Shown one piece after another: positions 45,006 through 54,589 of a stretch of 64,000 bases of DNA. Source of the DNA: JAGDZR01 sp049115695 (GTDB lineage: Bacteria > Bacteroidota > Bacteroidia > Cytophagales > Cyclobacteriaceae); assembly GCA_049115695.1 (NCBI GenBank), contig JAGDZR010000025.1, positions 62,001 to 126,000 on the forward strand, read 5' to 3'. The number at the start of each line of letters is the position of its first letter. The first letter of the stretch is position 1. Below the pieces are notes generated by a model. That model worked only from the letters and a program-made list of their open reading frames with translations. It was not told the DNA's origin and ran no database searches. Both the position numbers and the translations under genes were made by a program.

Positions 45006-47608
45006 TGGAAATCAAGGCTCCAAAATGGATGTTTAGATTGCTTAGATGGTTTTGTAAGCCAGAATATGCTGACTTCATTGAGGGCGATTTGCTCGAGTTA
45101 TATGATCGATCCGAGGCTGACAATAAGAACTTTCGAAATATCAAATTAGCCTATAATATGTCCGGTTTTTTACGCTGGAGATATTTAAAGAATACAGAAG
45201 ATTTTTATCCCCAAAGCTCAATAGGAATGATTAAGAATTATTTTAAAGTAACAGTTAGGAATATCAGTAAGAACAAACTGTTTACCTCAATCAATGCATT
45301 TGGTCTTTCGCTAGCCATGTTATGTTGTTTATTGATCACAACATTTGTACGCTGGGAGTTCAGCTATGATCAACATCTTGCAAATGCTGACCATACTTAT
45401 TACGTCGCGAATGGTTCATCCGGAAGGTGGACACCACCATTGATGGGCAGCACTTTGGTTAGAGATTACCCCGAAGTTGAACAGGCAGTAAGGATTGCTG
45501 CTATTACTTCATTTGTTGGGGAAATTGATAACAATATGGTGTCAATTGATCAGGGGTTAATGGCAGATTCGACCTTCTTTGAGGTTTTTCCTCAAGAGTT
45601 CATTTATGGCACACCGAATACGGCTCTGACTGCACCAAACACGATGGTGCTGACACAGTCTTTGGCCGAAAACTATTTTCCAGGAGAAAATCCATTGGGA
45701 AAAACTCTAGTTTTTGAAGATGAAAAGTTTGAGGTGAAAGCAGTAGTTGCTGACCCGCCTGGAAATACTTCTTTACCCTTTAAGTTCATCATTGATCTTC
45801 CACGAATTCCAGAGGTGACTCAGGGTAATTGGACGGGGAATATGTTTTTCACTTATGTGAAACTTTCGCAAAATGCAGATCCAGCAACATTGGAAGGAAA
45901 ATTTCCAGATTTCGTCTATCGTTATTTTACTTCGGATGTTGAAAGTTTTGGAGGTAATATAGATGACTATGTCAGTGATCGATATGCCAGTTCAGGAGCG
46001 TTATTTTCACTAATTCCTATTAGAAATATTCATCTGGACTATCCGCATTTGTCATTAGGCAAAGCCGGAAAATTGAGTAATGTGATCGTGATCTCTATTA
46101 TCGCGCTACTTATTTTACTAGTCGCTTCAATCAATTATGTGAACATGACGACTGCCAGAGCAGGTAACAGGCTTAAGGAAGTTGGTGTGCGTAAAGTTTT
46201 GGGTTCATTGAGGTCTCAATTGGCAAATCAGTTTTTTATGGAGTCTTCATTACTCACTGCAATCGCTTTGGTAGTGGGGCTGATAGGCGCGATTCTTTTA
46301 CTTCCGTTTTTCAATGAATTGACTCAGCGTTCATTTGAAATTTCAGATCTGCTTAGTTTACAATCATTGTTAATATTATTTGGATTAGGTGTGGTGACAG
46401 CATTGTTTTCAGGTGTCTATCCTGCCGTCTACATCTCATCTATCAAAGTGATCAACGCCTTAAAGGGTAGTGGGGGAGTATCAGGTAGTTTTTCCTTGCG
46501 AAAGGTGCTGGTAGTTTTTCAGTTTGCCGTGACCGTATTCTTACTGGCTATGACAGTCATTGTGTTCTTTCAGGTCAACCATATGAAAAGTATTGATCCT
46601 GGAATCAACACCTCTAAGACCTATGCGGTTAAGAATGCAAATACGTTAGGAATTGAACGAATTAATAGCTTTAAAGATGAACTGATGTCCATTTCAGGTG
46701 TTGAGTCGGTCTCAAGATCAAGTATGATTCCTGCGGTGAGTGGTTTATCAGATTGGACCTATCGTACCGTTGAGGATGTGCCTAGACGATTTGGGCCTAT
46801 GCATGTGATGACTGATGAGCATTTTGTAGATGTATTGGATATAGAATTAATAGAAGGACGCAATTTCAGGAGCGCAAGTGCATCAGATTCAACCGGGGTA
46901 TTGATTAATGAAACATTTGCAAAAATGATTGGAGGAGATGTATTGGGGAAGAAGTTGACCAGGGGGCCAGGTCATAACTTTACCATCTTAGGGGTATTCA
47001 AAGATTTTCACGCTACTTCAGTCAAAAGAGCCATGAACCCTATGATCATCAGGTATCTTGAAGAAGGATACGGTATTGATAATTTTCTAATAAAAATGGA
47101 AGGTAATGTGCCGGCACTGGCAAGAGATGTCGAAAAAGCGTGGTACTCGATTAAAGACGACTACCCGTTTGAAGGGATTTTTATCGATCAATCATTTGAG
47201 AATCTATATCAGGCTGAAAATAGATTCGGTCGCATGTTCTCCATATTTTCCATAGTGACAATCGTGATCTCCATTTTAGGGTTGGTGTCGCTGGTATCAT
47301 TCGTATTGGAAAAGAAATATAAGGAAATCGCCATTCGAAAAGTGTTGGGTGCAGACACAACCAATATTACAAAACTGATCAATCGTGATTTTCTAAAGTT
47401 GGTATTATTTGGATCTTTGATCGGGGTGCCTATTTCTTTCTACTATGGGATGACCTGGCTAGAAGAATTTGCTGAAAGGATTGAATTAGGCTGGATGCTC
47501 TTGGCGGGTCCAATTTTTGTGGTACTGCTGCTCACGCTCATATTGGTAACAGTTCAGACTATCAAGGTGGCAGCATCCAATCCTGTTGATGCGCTTAAAC
47601 AGGAGTAA
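45005..47608 (+). CDS. FtsX/MacB-type ABC transporter permease with prefix domain
   Basis: An 867-aa protein of the duplicated-permease type: an N-terminal cytoplasmic permease-prefix domain (about 1-75, PEYADFIEGDLLELYDR), a first membrane helix at about 95-115, a periplasmic MacB-type core, an FtsX domain with three helices at about 350-475, a second periplasmic domain, and a final FtsX domain (about 740-865). The KYKEIAIRKVLGAD and LKEVGVRKVLGS repeats are the coupling motifs. The ATPase partner is not in this window. Export of peptides or lipids is the family role; the substrate is unknown. Confidence 0.9.
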   Translation: MEIKAPKWMFRLLRWFCKPEYADFIEGDLLELYDRSEADNKNFRNIKLAYNMSGFLRWRYLKNTEDFYPQSSIGMIKNYFKVTVRNISKNKLFTSINAFGLSLAMLCCLLITTFVRWEFSYDQHLANADHTYYVANGSSGRWTPPLMGSTLVRDYPEVEQAVRIAAITSFVGEIDNNMVSIDQGLMADSTFFEVFPQEFIYGTPNTALTAPNTMVLTQSLAENYFPGENPLGKTLVFEDEKFEVKAVVADPPGNTSLPFKFIIDLPRIPEVTQGNWTGNMFFTYVKLSQNADPATLEGKFPDFVYRYFTSDVESFGGNIDDYVSDRYASSGALFSLIPIRNIHLDYPHLSLGKAGKLSNVIVISIIALLILLVASINYVNMTTARAGNRLKEVGVRKVLGSLRSQLANQFFMESSLLTAIALVVGLIGAILLLPFFNELTQRSFEISDLLSLQSLLILFGLGVVTALFSGVYPAVYISSIKVINALKGSGGVSGSFSLRKVLVVFQFAVTVFLLAMTVIVFFQVNHMKSIDPGINTSKTYAVKNANTLGIERINSFKDELMSISGVESVSRSSMIPAVSGLSDWTYRTVEDVPRRFGPMHVMTDEHFVDVLDIELIEGRNFRSASASDSTGVLINETFAKMIGGDVLGKKLTRGPGHNFTILGVFKDFHATSVKRAMNPMIIRYLEEGYGIDNFLIKMEGNVPALARDVEKAWYSIKDDYPFEGIFIDQSFENLYQAENRFGRMFSIFSIVTIVISILGLVSLVSFVLEKKYKEIAIRKVLGADTTNITKLINRDFLKLVLFGSLIGVPISFYYGMTWLEEFAERIELGWMLLAGPIFVVLLLTLILVTVQTIKVAASNPVDALKQE

Positions 47609-47609
47609 A

Positions 47610-48107
47610 CTAACGGTTATTTCTGATTCTTCGTTTTAAGCCTGGTCGGTCATGCTCTTCAAAATGTTGCATTGAGCCGTCGAGATGATTTCGAAATAGT
47701 TGCTTCTGATCTTCATTGCAAATGGAAGCTACCTGAGAGAAGAATTCGACCATCTCAGCGTTAATTGCCAATTGGCTGTTGTTAAGTAGTGTTAACCTTC
47801 TGCTAATCTCAGTTGTATCCTCACCGATTACCGCTCGATGCAAGGCAATTCTTGATTGATGTTGAGCCTTCATAAGTTCACGCATCGAGACCTTATGCCT
47901 GTCAGAAAGCATGATGAATTGATTTTTTTGTTGATCGTTGAATTTAAGATTTTGGATGAGGTGTTTACCCATGCGAATAGATGTGCCACGATCATTTCGC
48001 TCTGGTCTTTGTCCTGGGCGATGCGTCCAAATAAGGCCAATTAGGAGAATGTTTAGAACGAAAAGCACGCTAACAGCTCCGATCAATATTTTTTGCCAAT
48101 TATTCAT
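47610..48107 (-). CDS. Membrane-anchored Spy/CnrX-like periplasmic sensor
   Basis: A 165-aa protein starting at ATG 48107 (MNNWQKILIGAVSV), giving an N-terminal membrane anchor at about 5-25 and a helical periplasmic body with LKFNDQQKNQF and LLNNSQLAINAEMVEFF (LTxxQ-like). This resembles periplasmic heavy-metal sensors and Spy/CpxP-type chaperones. A frame open to 48164 would add 19 residues overlapping the previous gene; the shorter form is preferred. It is the last gene of the four-gene ECF sigma cassette and probably acts with the 95-aa protein to hold or release the sigma factor. Confidence 0.76.
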   Translation of the reverse strand: MNNWQKILIGAVSVLFVLNILLIGLIWTHRPGQRPERNDRGTSIRMGKHLIQNLKFNDQQKNQFIMLSDRHKVSMRELMKAQHQSRIALHRAVIGEDTTEISRRLTLLNNSQLAINAEMVEFFSQVASICNEDQKQLFRNHLDGSMQHFEEHDRPGLKRRIRNNR

Positions 48108-48387
48108 AGTTTTCAAAATCATAGTCGATGTAGTAACTAATGGTATCCTCCTGAACTGGTTCAAGGCTTTGAAGGTATAGTACCGTAGCTAAATTGATAA
48201 TAGCGAATGTGATCATTGCTGCAACTGCCAATTGAATCCATTTCGCAAACTTTTTTTGAGGTAGAAATGACACCTTCTTGAGGACCTGTTTTTCAAAGTG
48301 ATCTGGAGCTGAAGCTCGCACAATATTATCCAGTAGGGCAATTGCTTCGTCTATTGGGTTTTGGTTAGACTTTTTCATAGAATTCAC
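48100..48387 (-). CDS. Putative membrane anti-sigma factor, 95 aa
   Basis: A 95-aa protein with a soluble N-terminal half (about 1-48), one membrane helix at about 49-72 (WIQLAVAAMITFAIINLATV), and a short acidic tail. No zinc-binding anti-sigma motif is present. It lies directly behind the ECF sigma gene with an overlap of about 14-23 bases depending on the start (Met4 at 48378 is possible), and before the CnrX-like gene. By position and topology it fits a CnrY-like single-span anti-sigma factor; this is inference. Confidence 0.62.
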   Translation of the reverse strand: MNSMKKSNQNPIDEAIALLDNIVRASAPDHFEKQVLKKVSFLPQKKFAKWIQLAVAAMITFAIINLATVLYLQSLEPVQEDTISYYIDYDFENYE

Positions 48388-48880
48388 TTAACGATTTTCT
48401 TAAGTTTTGTTTTGCTCTATGGATCAGGGACTCAACTGATCCTGCTGATTTATTCATGATTTTTTCAATTTCCTGGTAGCTCAGACCTTCAATTTTGTTT
48501 AGTGTAAACGCTACATGTTGATTTTCAGGGAGTTGATCTATTGCTTTTAAAAGTATAGCAGCTGTTTCTTTATTTTCCAGTTCAAAACCAGGGTGATGAA
48601 ATTCGCTGCTTAAATCTGTGCTCGAATTGTCAAGGCTGACCATGTTGCCTGATCTTTTTTGTGTGGCCATTTTCCTTTTATACTCCAAGCACTTGTTTAC
48701 AGATATTCTGTAAATCCAGGTAAACAAGCTTGATTCCTTTTTAAAAGAATCAAGCTTGAGGTATACCTCAATGAAAACTTCCTGGGCTATGTCTTCTGCA
48801 TCGGATTCATTTTTAAGTAATCCCAGACAAGTGTTGTAGACCCTGTCTTTATAGTCAGATACAATGTCCTTAAAACTCAA
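48365..48880 (-). CDS. ECF RNA polymerase sigma factor
   Basis: A sigma-70 family protein with region 2 (DYKDRVYNTCLGLLKNESDAEDIAQEVFIEVY, described here by its first and last residues D and Y) and region 4 (LPENQHVAFTLNKIEGLSYQ with the helix-turn-helix after it). The frame is open as far as 49003, but that start lies inside the upstream Spy-like gene. A TTG at 48880 follows that gene by 10 bases and gives a 171-aa protein with the usual ECF N-terminus (SFKDIVSDYKDRVYN), so it is preferred. It probably transcribes its own cassette on release by the partner proteins. Confidence 0.88.
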   Translation of the reverse strand: MSFKDIVSDYKDRVYNTCLGLLKNESDAEDIAQEVFIEVYLKLDSFKKESSLFTWIYRISVNKCLEYKRKMATQKRSGNMVSLDNSSTDLSSEFHHPGFELENKETAAILLKAIDQLPENQHVAFTLNKIEGLSYQEIEKIMNKSAGSVESLIHRAKQNLRKSLSEFYEKV

Positions 48881-48890
48881 TAGTAATATT

Positions 48891-49361
48891 TTATCTTCCG
48901 TGCCCCTTACCAGAATGTCTGGGTCCTCCAAGACCTTTATTTGATGCTTGCGTAAACATTTTGTGCGCCATTGCATCAAATTTAACCTTTTGATCATCGT
49001 CAAGCACCTGCCTCACAGCGGTGTAATGTTCAACTCTGTTTTTAAGCATGGTAATTTGTAAATCAGAGATCTCATTGATAATTTTTTCACGAGATTTTTC
49101 ATCAACGTTATCCTTAATGAGCTCTGCTTTTAGACTAGCATGAGCAATTTGCAATTGCGCCTTGTTTTGCATCATTTCCTTTTGATGTGGTGTTTTTAAG
49201 GCATCAATTGTTGTTTGTTGTTCTGCAGTCAGTTCAAGTAGCATCGCCATTCTCTCCTTACCGGACTTGTGACTTTGCAACTCCTGTCGATTCGGTCCTC
49301 GCTGAGCCAATATGCTCATTGAAGTGATCAATCCGAATGTAAGCATTATAAGTTTTTTCAT
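48891..49361 (-). CDS. Spy/CpxP-type periplasmic protein
   Basis: A 156-aa protein starting at ATG 49361 with a signal peptide (MKKLIMLTFGLITSMSILAQ, cleavage near 19) and a long helical body. The LTxxQ-like motif is in LLELTAEQQTTIDAL, and LDDDQKVKFDAM is a second copy. The C-terminus is rich in Gly, Lys and His (RHSGKGHGR). Relatives are periplasmic chaperones or metal-stress proteins. It is the first gene of the ECF sigma cassette; the frame open to 49475 is only an N-terminal extension without a clear signal. Confidence 0.8.
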   Translation of the reverse strand: MKKLIMLTFGLITSMSILAQRGPNRQELQSHKSGKERMAMLLELTAEQQTTIDALKTPHQKEMMQNKAQLQIAHASLKAELIKDNVDEKSREKIINEISDLQITMLKNRVEHYTAVRQVLDDDQKVKFDAMAHKMFTQASNKGLGGPRHSGKGHGR

Positions 49362-49499
49362 AGTCTTTAATTTTTTGCTTCTGTTGGTTAGATGAAGAAA
49401 AAAGGGAATTCTTGCGCTCGTCATTAAAAAAAGTCCGTCCACACAAATTCTGATAACTTTGATCAATTTCGACACGTTATGCTATATCATTGGCGATCT

Positions 49500-52013
49500 A
49501 TGCGACTAATCAAATTTGTCTTTTCGTTCATTTTGCTGCTTGCTGTATTGGCAGTAAGTGCGCAAAAGCCTAAGTCTTATCACAAAGGAGAAATTGAGCA
49601 GATGCTCAAAAAATTGAATGTTCTTGGGACCGTACTTTATGTAGCTGCTCATCCTGATGATGAAAATACGAGTTTAATCGGCTACTATGCCAATGAAGAA
49701 TTGTATCGCACTGCATATCTGTCTGCTACCAGAGGAGATGGGGGGCAAAATCTAATTGGTCCAGAGATACGTGAAGGATTGGGCATCATCAGGACACAGG
49801 AATTGCTAGCGGCAAGAAGAATCGATAGGGGCCAACAGTTTTTTTCGCGGGCAAATGATTTCGGTTATTCCAAGCATCCGGACGAAACACTCACAATTTG
49901 GGATAAAGAAAAAGTTCTAGCAGATTTTGTCAGAGTGATAAGAACCTTTAGGCCAGATGTAATGATCACAAGGTTCAGTCAGGAGCCGGGGGTTACACAT
50001 GGGCATCACACTACTTCTGCTATTATCGCAATGGAAGCATTCAAATTGGCTGGAGACCCAAATGCATTTCCTGATCAAGTTAAGGCTTTAGGCGTTTGGC
50101 AACCCAAGAAAATATTTTGGAATCCTGGAAGGTGGTCTATTATGAGGAGTGGAGGCCAATTTGACCCGACAGGTAAACTTCAAGTTGATGTGGGGGCGTA
50201 CAATGAATTGTTGGGAGAATCCTATAACGAAACATCTGCCAGAAGTCGTAGTATGCACAAAAGCCAGGGGTTTGGTAGAACAGGAACTAGGGGACAAGAG
50301 ATAGACTACTTGGTACAATGGGCTGGAGACACATCGATCAATGATATTTTTGATGGTCTGGACAATACCTGGTCTAGAGTGGATGGAGCTGAAACAGTAG
50401 CTAAGTTCATGCAGCTGTCATTAGAATATTATCAGAAGGGAGAGGCTGACAAGGCCTTAGGAATGTTGCTAGAAGGACGTAAAGAATTATTAGGAATAGC
50501 AGATGGATTTTGGAAAGAGGTGAAGTTGAAAGAGATGAATGAGGCTATTCGAGCGATCACGGGAATGTATCTTGAAGTAGTTTCTGATGATTATCTCTAT
50601 ACTAATGGCGACTCCATTACACTCAAACTGGAGGCTGTTGCGAGACAATATGGGGGAGTGACCCTCAAGGCGCTTGAACTGGATCAGTGGAATGAGACTA
50701 TTGAGATAGAACAAGTATTGGAGCTCAATCAAAAGGTGGTTGCGGACTATGTCTTACCTCTCCCAAAGAATTTGAAATATACAAATCCCTACTGGCTCAA
50801 TGACAAAGCGACTATTGGGATGTATGACGTGGAAGATCCTTCTAACATTGGTAAACCTGAAAATGATCCTCTCCTTTCAGCGCGATTTTTAGTGGAGTTT
50901 GAAGGCCAGCTTATCGAATACACTGTGCCTGTTTCATATAAGAGAAGTGATCCGGTAGATGGTGAAGTTTATAGGCCATTGGAATACGCACCTCCTGCGA
51001 TGGTTAATTTGTCGACTGATCTTTTACTATTTGCAGATAATGCGCCTCAGACACTTTCTGCAAAGGTCATTGCAGGGAAATTGAATGTTAAGGGGGCACT
51101 TAAATTAGTCGCACCAGCTGACTGGAAAGTATCTCCTGAGTCGGCTGATGTAGCACTTTCGCAGAAACTAGAAGAGCAAATAGTTGAATTCTCAGTTACA
51201 CCGCCAAGGCAGGCAAGTGAAGCCATGCTAACAGCTCAGCTAACATTAGCAAATGGAAGCAAAATCAATGTTGGTCGTGTTTCGATTACGTATGATCACA
51301 TACCTGTTCAAACCACTTTTCCAAAAGCTACTACTAAGTTGATTAAACTTGACGCAAGGAAACAAGGAGAGCTTGTTGGCTACATCATGGGAGCAGGAGA
51401 CGATGTGCCAGGAAGTCTTATTAATATGGGGTATCAGGTAGAGATGCTTCAGAAGGATGATGTATTGACTGAAAACCTGGCACAATATGATGCTATCGTT
51501 TTGGGTGTGCGCGCATTCAATACATTGGACTGGTTGGCCTATAAAAATAAGGAGTTGTTTGAATATGTTGAGAATGGAGGGACAATGATTGTTCAGTATA
51601 ACACGAGTCACCGCCTGGTCACTAGTGAAATCGCCCCTTTCAGCCTGCAATTATCTCGCGATAGGGTTACTGTTGAGCAAGCTCCGGTATCTATTCTGCA
51701 GAGCAATCATCCTGTGATGTCGTTCCCTAATAAGATTACGGAAAAGGATTTTGAAAACTGGGTGCAAGAGAGAGGACTTTATTTTCCCAACCAATGGTCG
51801 GATAATTTCGTTCCCATATTGAGCAGTAACGATCCGGGTGAATCAGCAAAGGAAGGAGGGCTACTCGTAGCACCTTATGGAAAAGGGTATTATATCTATT
51901 CTGGGTACAGCTGGTTTAGAGAATTACCTGCGGGTGTGCCCGGGGCATATAGGATTTTTGCAAATATGATTTCGATAGGAAAGAATGAAACATCATTAAA
52001 TAATGGTAAATGA
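49500..52013 (+). CDS. PIG-L/LmbE-family deacetylase with C-terminal GATase-like domain
   Basis: An 837-aa secreted or periplasmic protein (signal peptide about 1-22 when started at ATG 49500; an extra Met at 49479 adds 7 residues). The PIG-L domain at about 40-290 has the zinc motif AHPDDE at 50-55 and a later HGHH. A beta-rich middle follows, and from about 640 a class I glutamine-amidotransferase-like fold (YDAIVLGVRAFNTLDW). The family removes N-acetyl groups from sugars. Role in glycan degradation or remodelling is likely. Confidence 0.88.
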   Translation: MRLIKFVFSFILLLAVLAVSAQKPKSYHKGEIEQMLKKLNVLGTVLYVAAHPDDENTSLIGYYANEELYRTAYLSATRGDGGQNLIGPEIREGLGIIRTQELLAARRIDRGQQFFSRANDFGYSKHPDETLTIWDKEKVLADFVRVIRTFRPDVMITRFSQEPGVTHGHHTTSAIIAMEAFKLAGDPNAFPDQVKALGVWQPKKIFWNPGRWSIMRSGGQFDPTGKLQVDVGAYNELLGESYNETSARSRSMHKSQGFGRTGTRGQEIDYLVQWAGDTSINDIFDGLDNTWSRVDGAETVAKFMQLSLEYYQKGEADKALGMLLEGRKELLGIADGFWKEVKLKEMNEAIRAITGMYLEVVSDDYLYTNGDSITLKLEAVARQYGGVTLKALELDQWNETIEIEQVLELNQKVVADYVLPLPKNLKYTNPYWLNDKATIGMYDVEDPSNIGKPENDPLLSARFLVEFEGQLIEYTVPVSYKRSDPVDGEVYRPLEYAPPAMVNLSTDLLLFADNAPQTLSAKVIAGKLNVKGALKLVAPADWKVSPESADVALSQKLEEQIVEFSVTPPRQASEAMLTAQLTLANGSKINVGRVSITYDHIPVQTTFPKATTKLIKLDARKQGELVGYIMGAGDDVPGSLINMGYQVEMLQKDDVLTENLAQYDAIVLGVRAFNTLDWLAYKNKELFEYVENGGTMIVQYNTSHRLVTSEIAPFSLQLSRDRVTVEQAPVSILQSNHPVMSFPNKITEKDFENWVQERGLYFPNQWSDNFVPILSSNDPGESAKEGGLLVAPYGKGYYIYSGYSWFRELPAGVPGAYRIFANMISIGKNETSLNNGK

Positions 52014-52150
52014 AGAAGGCTGAGTATCCAAAGGAAAAGTATATGGACACACCCCCTGTGTTTAAGAAATGGCGACATATTTATACAGCGGTGATGTCAA
52101 CTTTCTTGCTTACGCTCTATTTACTACACTTTTTTACTGTCTCATTTTAA
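52010..52150 (+). CDS. 46-aa single-span membrane protein upstream of the symporter
   Basis: A short frame from ATG 52010 to TAA 52148-52150, encoding a protein that begins MKKAEYPKEKYMDTPP and has one hydrophobic segment at about 27-45 (YTAVMSTFLLTLYLLHFFT) after a basic WRH. It overlaps the PIG-L stop (ATGA) and its own stop touches the symporter ATG. The tight coupling and membrane segment argue that it is translated, perhaps as a symporter subunit. I know of no named family; the call is by context. Confidence 0.66.
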   Translation: MKKAEYPKEKYMDTPPVFKKWRHIYTAVMSTFLLTLYLLHFFTVSF

Positions 52151-53845
52151 ATGAACGGATTAGATCTATTTGTACTGTTTGGTACGCTCGTGTCCATCGT
52201 TGTTTATGGCGTGCTAAAAACACGTGGACAGCAAAACATGCAAGGCTACTTATTAGGTGATAATACACTGAAATGGGGAACCATCGGACTCTCTGTAATG
52301 GCAACTCAGGCCAGTGCAATTACATTTATATCAACCCCAGGGCAGGCATATGAATCAGGAATGGCGTTTGTTCAAAACTACTTTGGATTACCCATCGCCC
52401 TGATCATAGTTTCTGTGGTCTTTATACCCATTTATTATAAACTGAAGGTATATACGGCCTATGAATACCTAGAAAGAAGGTTTGATGTAAAAACACGAAT
52501 CCTCGGAGCTTTTCTGTTTTTAATACAGCGAGGCTTAGCAGCTGGGATCACCATTTATGCGCCTGCTATTATATTGAGTACCATTCTGGATTGGAACCTT
52601 ACCTTGACCATTTTAGTGACTGGTTTTTTGGTAATTGTGTATACCGTGGCTGGAGGAACCAAAGCAGTAAGTATCACTCAAAAGCAACAAATGGCGGTCA
52701 TTATGGGGGGTATGTTCATAGCGTTTGCCATGCTGATCAACTATATCACTGATTTCATTTCTTTTGGAGATGCAGTGTCAGTTGCTGGAATTTTGGACAA
52801 AACCAACGCAATTAACTTTTCTTTTGATTTTGAAACCAGGTACAATGTTTGGAATGGTCTTGCAGCAGGATTGATCTTGCAGCTTTCCTATTTTGGAACA
52901 GATCAATCACAAGTACAACGTTATCTTGGAGGTAAGAATATTGCAGAGAGTAGAATGGGCTTAATGTTCAATGCCATTTTCAAAATCCCGATGCAGTTCT
53001 TCATTCTGTTCATTGGTGTAATGGTCTATGTTTTTTACATCTTCTATGCGCCACCGGTACATTTCAAAGAGCAATCCCTCGAGGTAGTGCGCAATAGTGA
53101 ATATGCGGATGAGCTAAACGTTCTTGAAGACAATTATACGACACTGTTGGATCAGCGAAAATCGACTACATTGGCTCTGACAGAAGCGCTTCCGGAGGAT
53201 AGGGAGGTTTTGGCTGATCAATTGGCCATAATTGATGGTCAGTCTGAAAAGGTAAGAGGTGAGGTTAAAGACTTGATTGTAAAAGTGGACAGCACCATTG
53301 AGACCAAAGATTCAGATTACGTTTTCTTGACCTTCATTCTCAACTATTTACCTCATGGTTTGATAGGGCTTTTAATTGCCGTGATACTATCTGCTGCTAT
53401 GTCATCTACTTCTTCCGAACTCAACGCTTTAGCATCGACAACATCAGTGGATTTTTATAAACGCCTTTTCAGAACTGAGGGGACAGATGCACATTATTTG
53501 TTAGCCTCGAAAGGCTTTACATTTCTATGGGGGGTATTGGCCATTTTCTTTGCCTTTTTGGCGAAAAACTCTGAAAATTTGATTGAGGCAGTCAATATCA
53601 TTGGCTCCTTGTTTTATGGAACCATTCTTGGGATATTCCTGGTTGCTTTCTTCTTTAAGAGAGTAGGAGGTACGGCTGTTTTCATTGCAGCCTTGGTAGC
53701 CGAATGTGTCGTAATAGGCTGCCACTTTGCAACTACTGCGGGTTACTTCAAGTTGGCTTATTTATGGTACAATGCCATTGGTGTGGTGTTGACCATCGTG
53801 ATTGCATTAATCTTAAATATCTTCTTTAAAGTAAGAAAAGCTTAA
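52151..53845 (+). CDS. Sodium:solute symporter family protein
   Basis: A 564-aa membrane protein of the SSS family with about thirteen helices. Conserved segments include GTIGLSVMATQASAITFIS near the N-terminus, YEYLERRFD, YTVAGGTKAVSITQKQQ and YFGTDQSQVQRYLGG. A soluble stretch at about 310-385 rich in Glu and Asp lies between helices and looks like a small coiled insert. The substrate cannot be read; sialic acid, sugar, proline and acetate are all carried by relatives. Confidence 0.9.
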   Translation: MNGLDLFVLFGTLVSIVVYGVLKTRGQQNMQGYLLGDNTLKWGTIGLSVMATQASAITFISTPGQAYESGMAFVQNYFGLPIALIIVSVVFIPIYYKLKVYTAYEYLERRFDVKTRILGAFLFLIQRGLAAGITIYAPAIILSTILDWNLTLTILVTGFLVIVYTVAGGTKAVSITQKQQMAVIMGGMFIAFAMLINYITDFISFGDAVSVAGILDKTNAINFSFDFETRYNVWNGLAAGLILQLSYFGTDQSQVQRYLGGKNIAESRMGLMFNAIFKIPMQFFILFIGVMVYVFYIFYAPPVHFKEQSLEVVRNSEYADELNVLEDNYTTLLDQRKSTTLALTEALPEDREVLADQLAIIDGQSEKVRGEVKDLIVKVDSTIETKDSDYVFLTFILNYLPHGLIGLLIAVILSAAMSSTSSELNALASTTSVDFYKRLFRTEGTDAHYLLASKGFTFLWGVLAIFFAFLAKNSENLIEAVNIIGSLFYGTILGIFLVAFFFKRVGGTAVFIAALVAECVVIGCHFATTAGYFKLAYLWYNAIGVVLTIVIALILNIFFKVRKA

Positions 53846-53846
53846 G

Positions 53847-54566
53847 CTAAAGCTTTGAAGGATTGATGCCAAATCGGTGCTTCATGGCTTTACCGAAGTG
53901 GGCCTGAGAAGTATATCCTACTGCTTTCATGGTCTCCAATACATTGTGCGTATGCCTGTTTTCGAGAAGGTACTTTCCTTTTTGCAAACGAACTTCCTTC
54001 AGAAAGGCAGCAGGTGTCAGGCCTGTAGTGCTTTTGGTAATTCGGAATAATTGTCTTTCACTTACACCAATCTCCCTGGATAGTTCGGGAACGTGGTAAT
54101 TGGAATTCGAGATTTGCTCGTTAATAATCAGGTGAAGTTTGGATAGAAAGTTTTGATTGAGTGTTGAGGTCCCCTCAGATTGCTCTCGTTCTTTCTTGAA
54201 GTCAAGCAACTGCTCAACTGCTTGTCTAAGAGAATCTGGATCGAAAGGTTTTCTTAAGTACTCCACAAACCCAGGTCGATAAAATTCCATTAAGTCTCCC
54301 TTGAGGCTAACAGCCGTTAGAATGACAGTAGGCAGAGGTGCAGTGCTTTCTGTGAATCCAAGTTCTTTGAGGAATGTTATGCCATCCATGTTAGGCATCA
54401 TCACATCTGTCAAAACAAGGTCAATGGGTGTGTCTTTTACTGTCTCCAATGCTTGACGACCATCAGATACAATCAAAAGATTCCCATAAGGGGACATTAT
54501 TTCTTTAAGAAGTATTCTAATTATTTCCTCGTCCTCGGCAATAAGGATGTTTGGGGCTCGGTTCAT
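53847..54566 (-). CDS. Response regulator with AraC-type DNA-binding domain
   Basis: A 239-aa protein. The receiver domain (1-120) has AEDEEII, the phospho-Asp in LVLTDVMMPNMDG and the Lys in YLRKPFD. An AraC/XylS helix-turn-helix pair fills about 140-239 (ELSREIGVSERQLFRI and TMKAVGYTSQAHFGKAMKHRFG). The gene is monocistronic, bounded by the symporter stop on one side and a terminator at 54590 on the other. No kinase gene lies beside it. Confidence 0.92.
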   Translation of the reverse strand: MNRAPNILIAEDEEIIRILLKEIMSPYGNLLIVSDGRQALETVKDTPIDLVLTDVMMPNMDGITFLKELGFTESTAPLPTVILTAVSLKGDLMEFYRPGFVEYLRKPFDPDSLRQAVEQLLDFKKEREQSEGTSTLNQNFLSKLHLIINEQISNSNYHVPELSREIGVSERQLFRITKSTTGLTPAAFLKEVRLQKGKYLLENRHTHNVLETMKAVGYTSQAHFGKAMKHRFGINPSKL

Positions 54567-54589
54567 GCTAGTTAATAGTGGTAGATTTC

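Noticed and set aside
49362..49478. GTGTGGACGGAC as an ECF-type promoter upstream of the Spy-like gene
   Set aside because: I could not identify a reliable ECF consensus for this group; the match is too loose to list.
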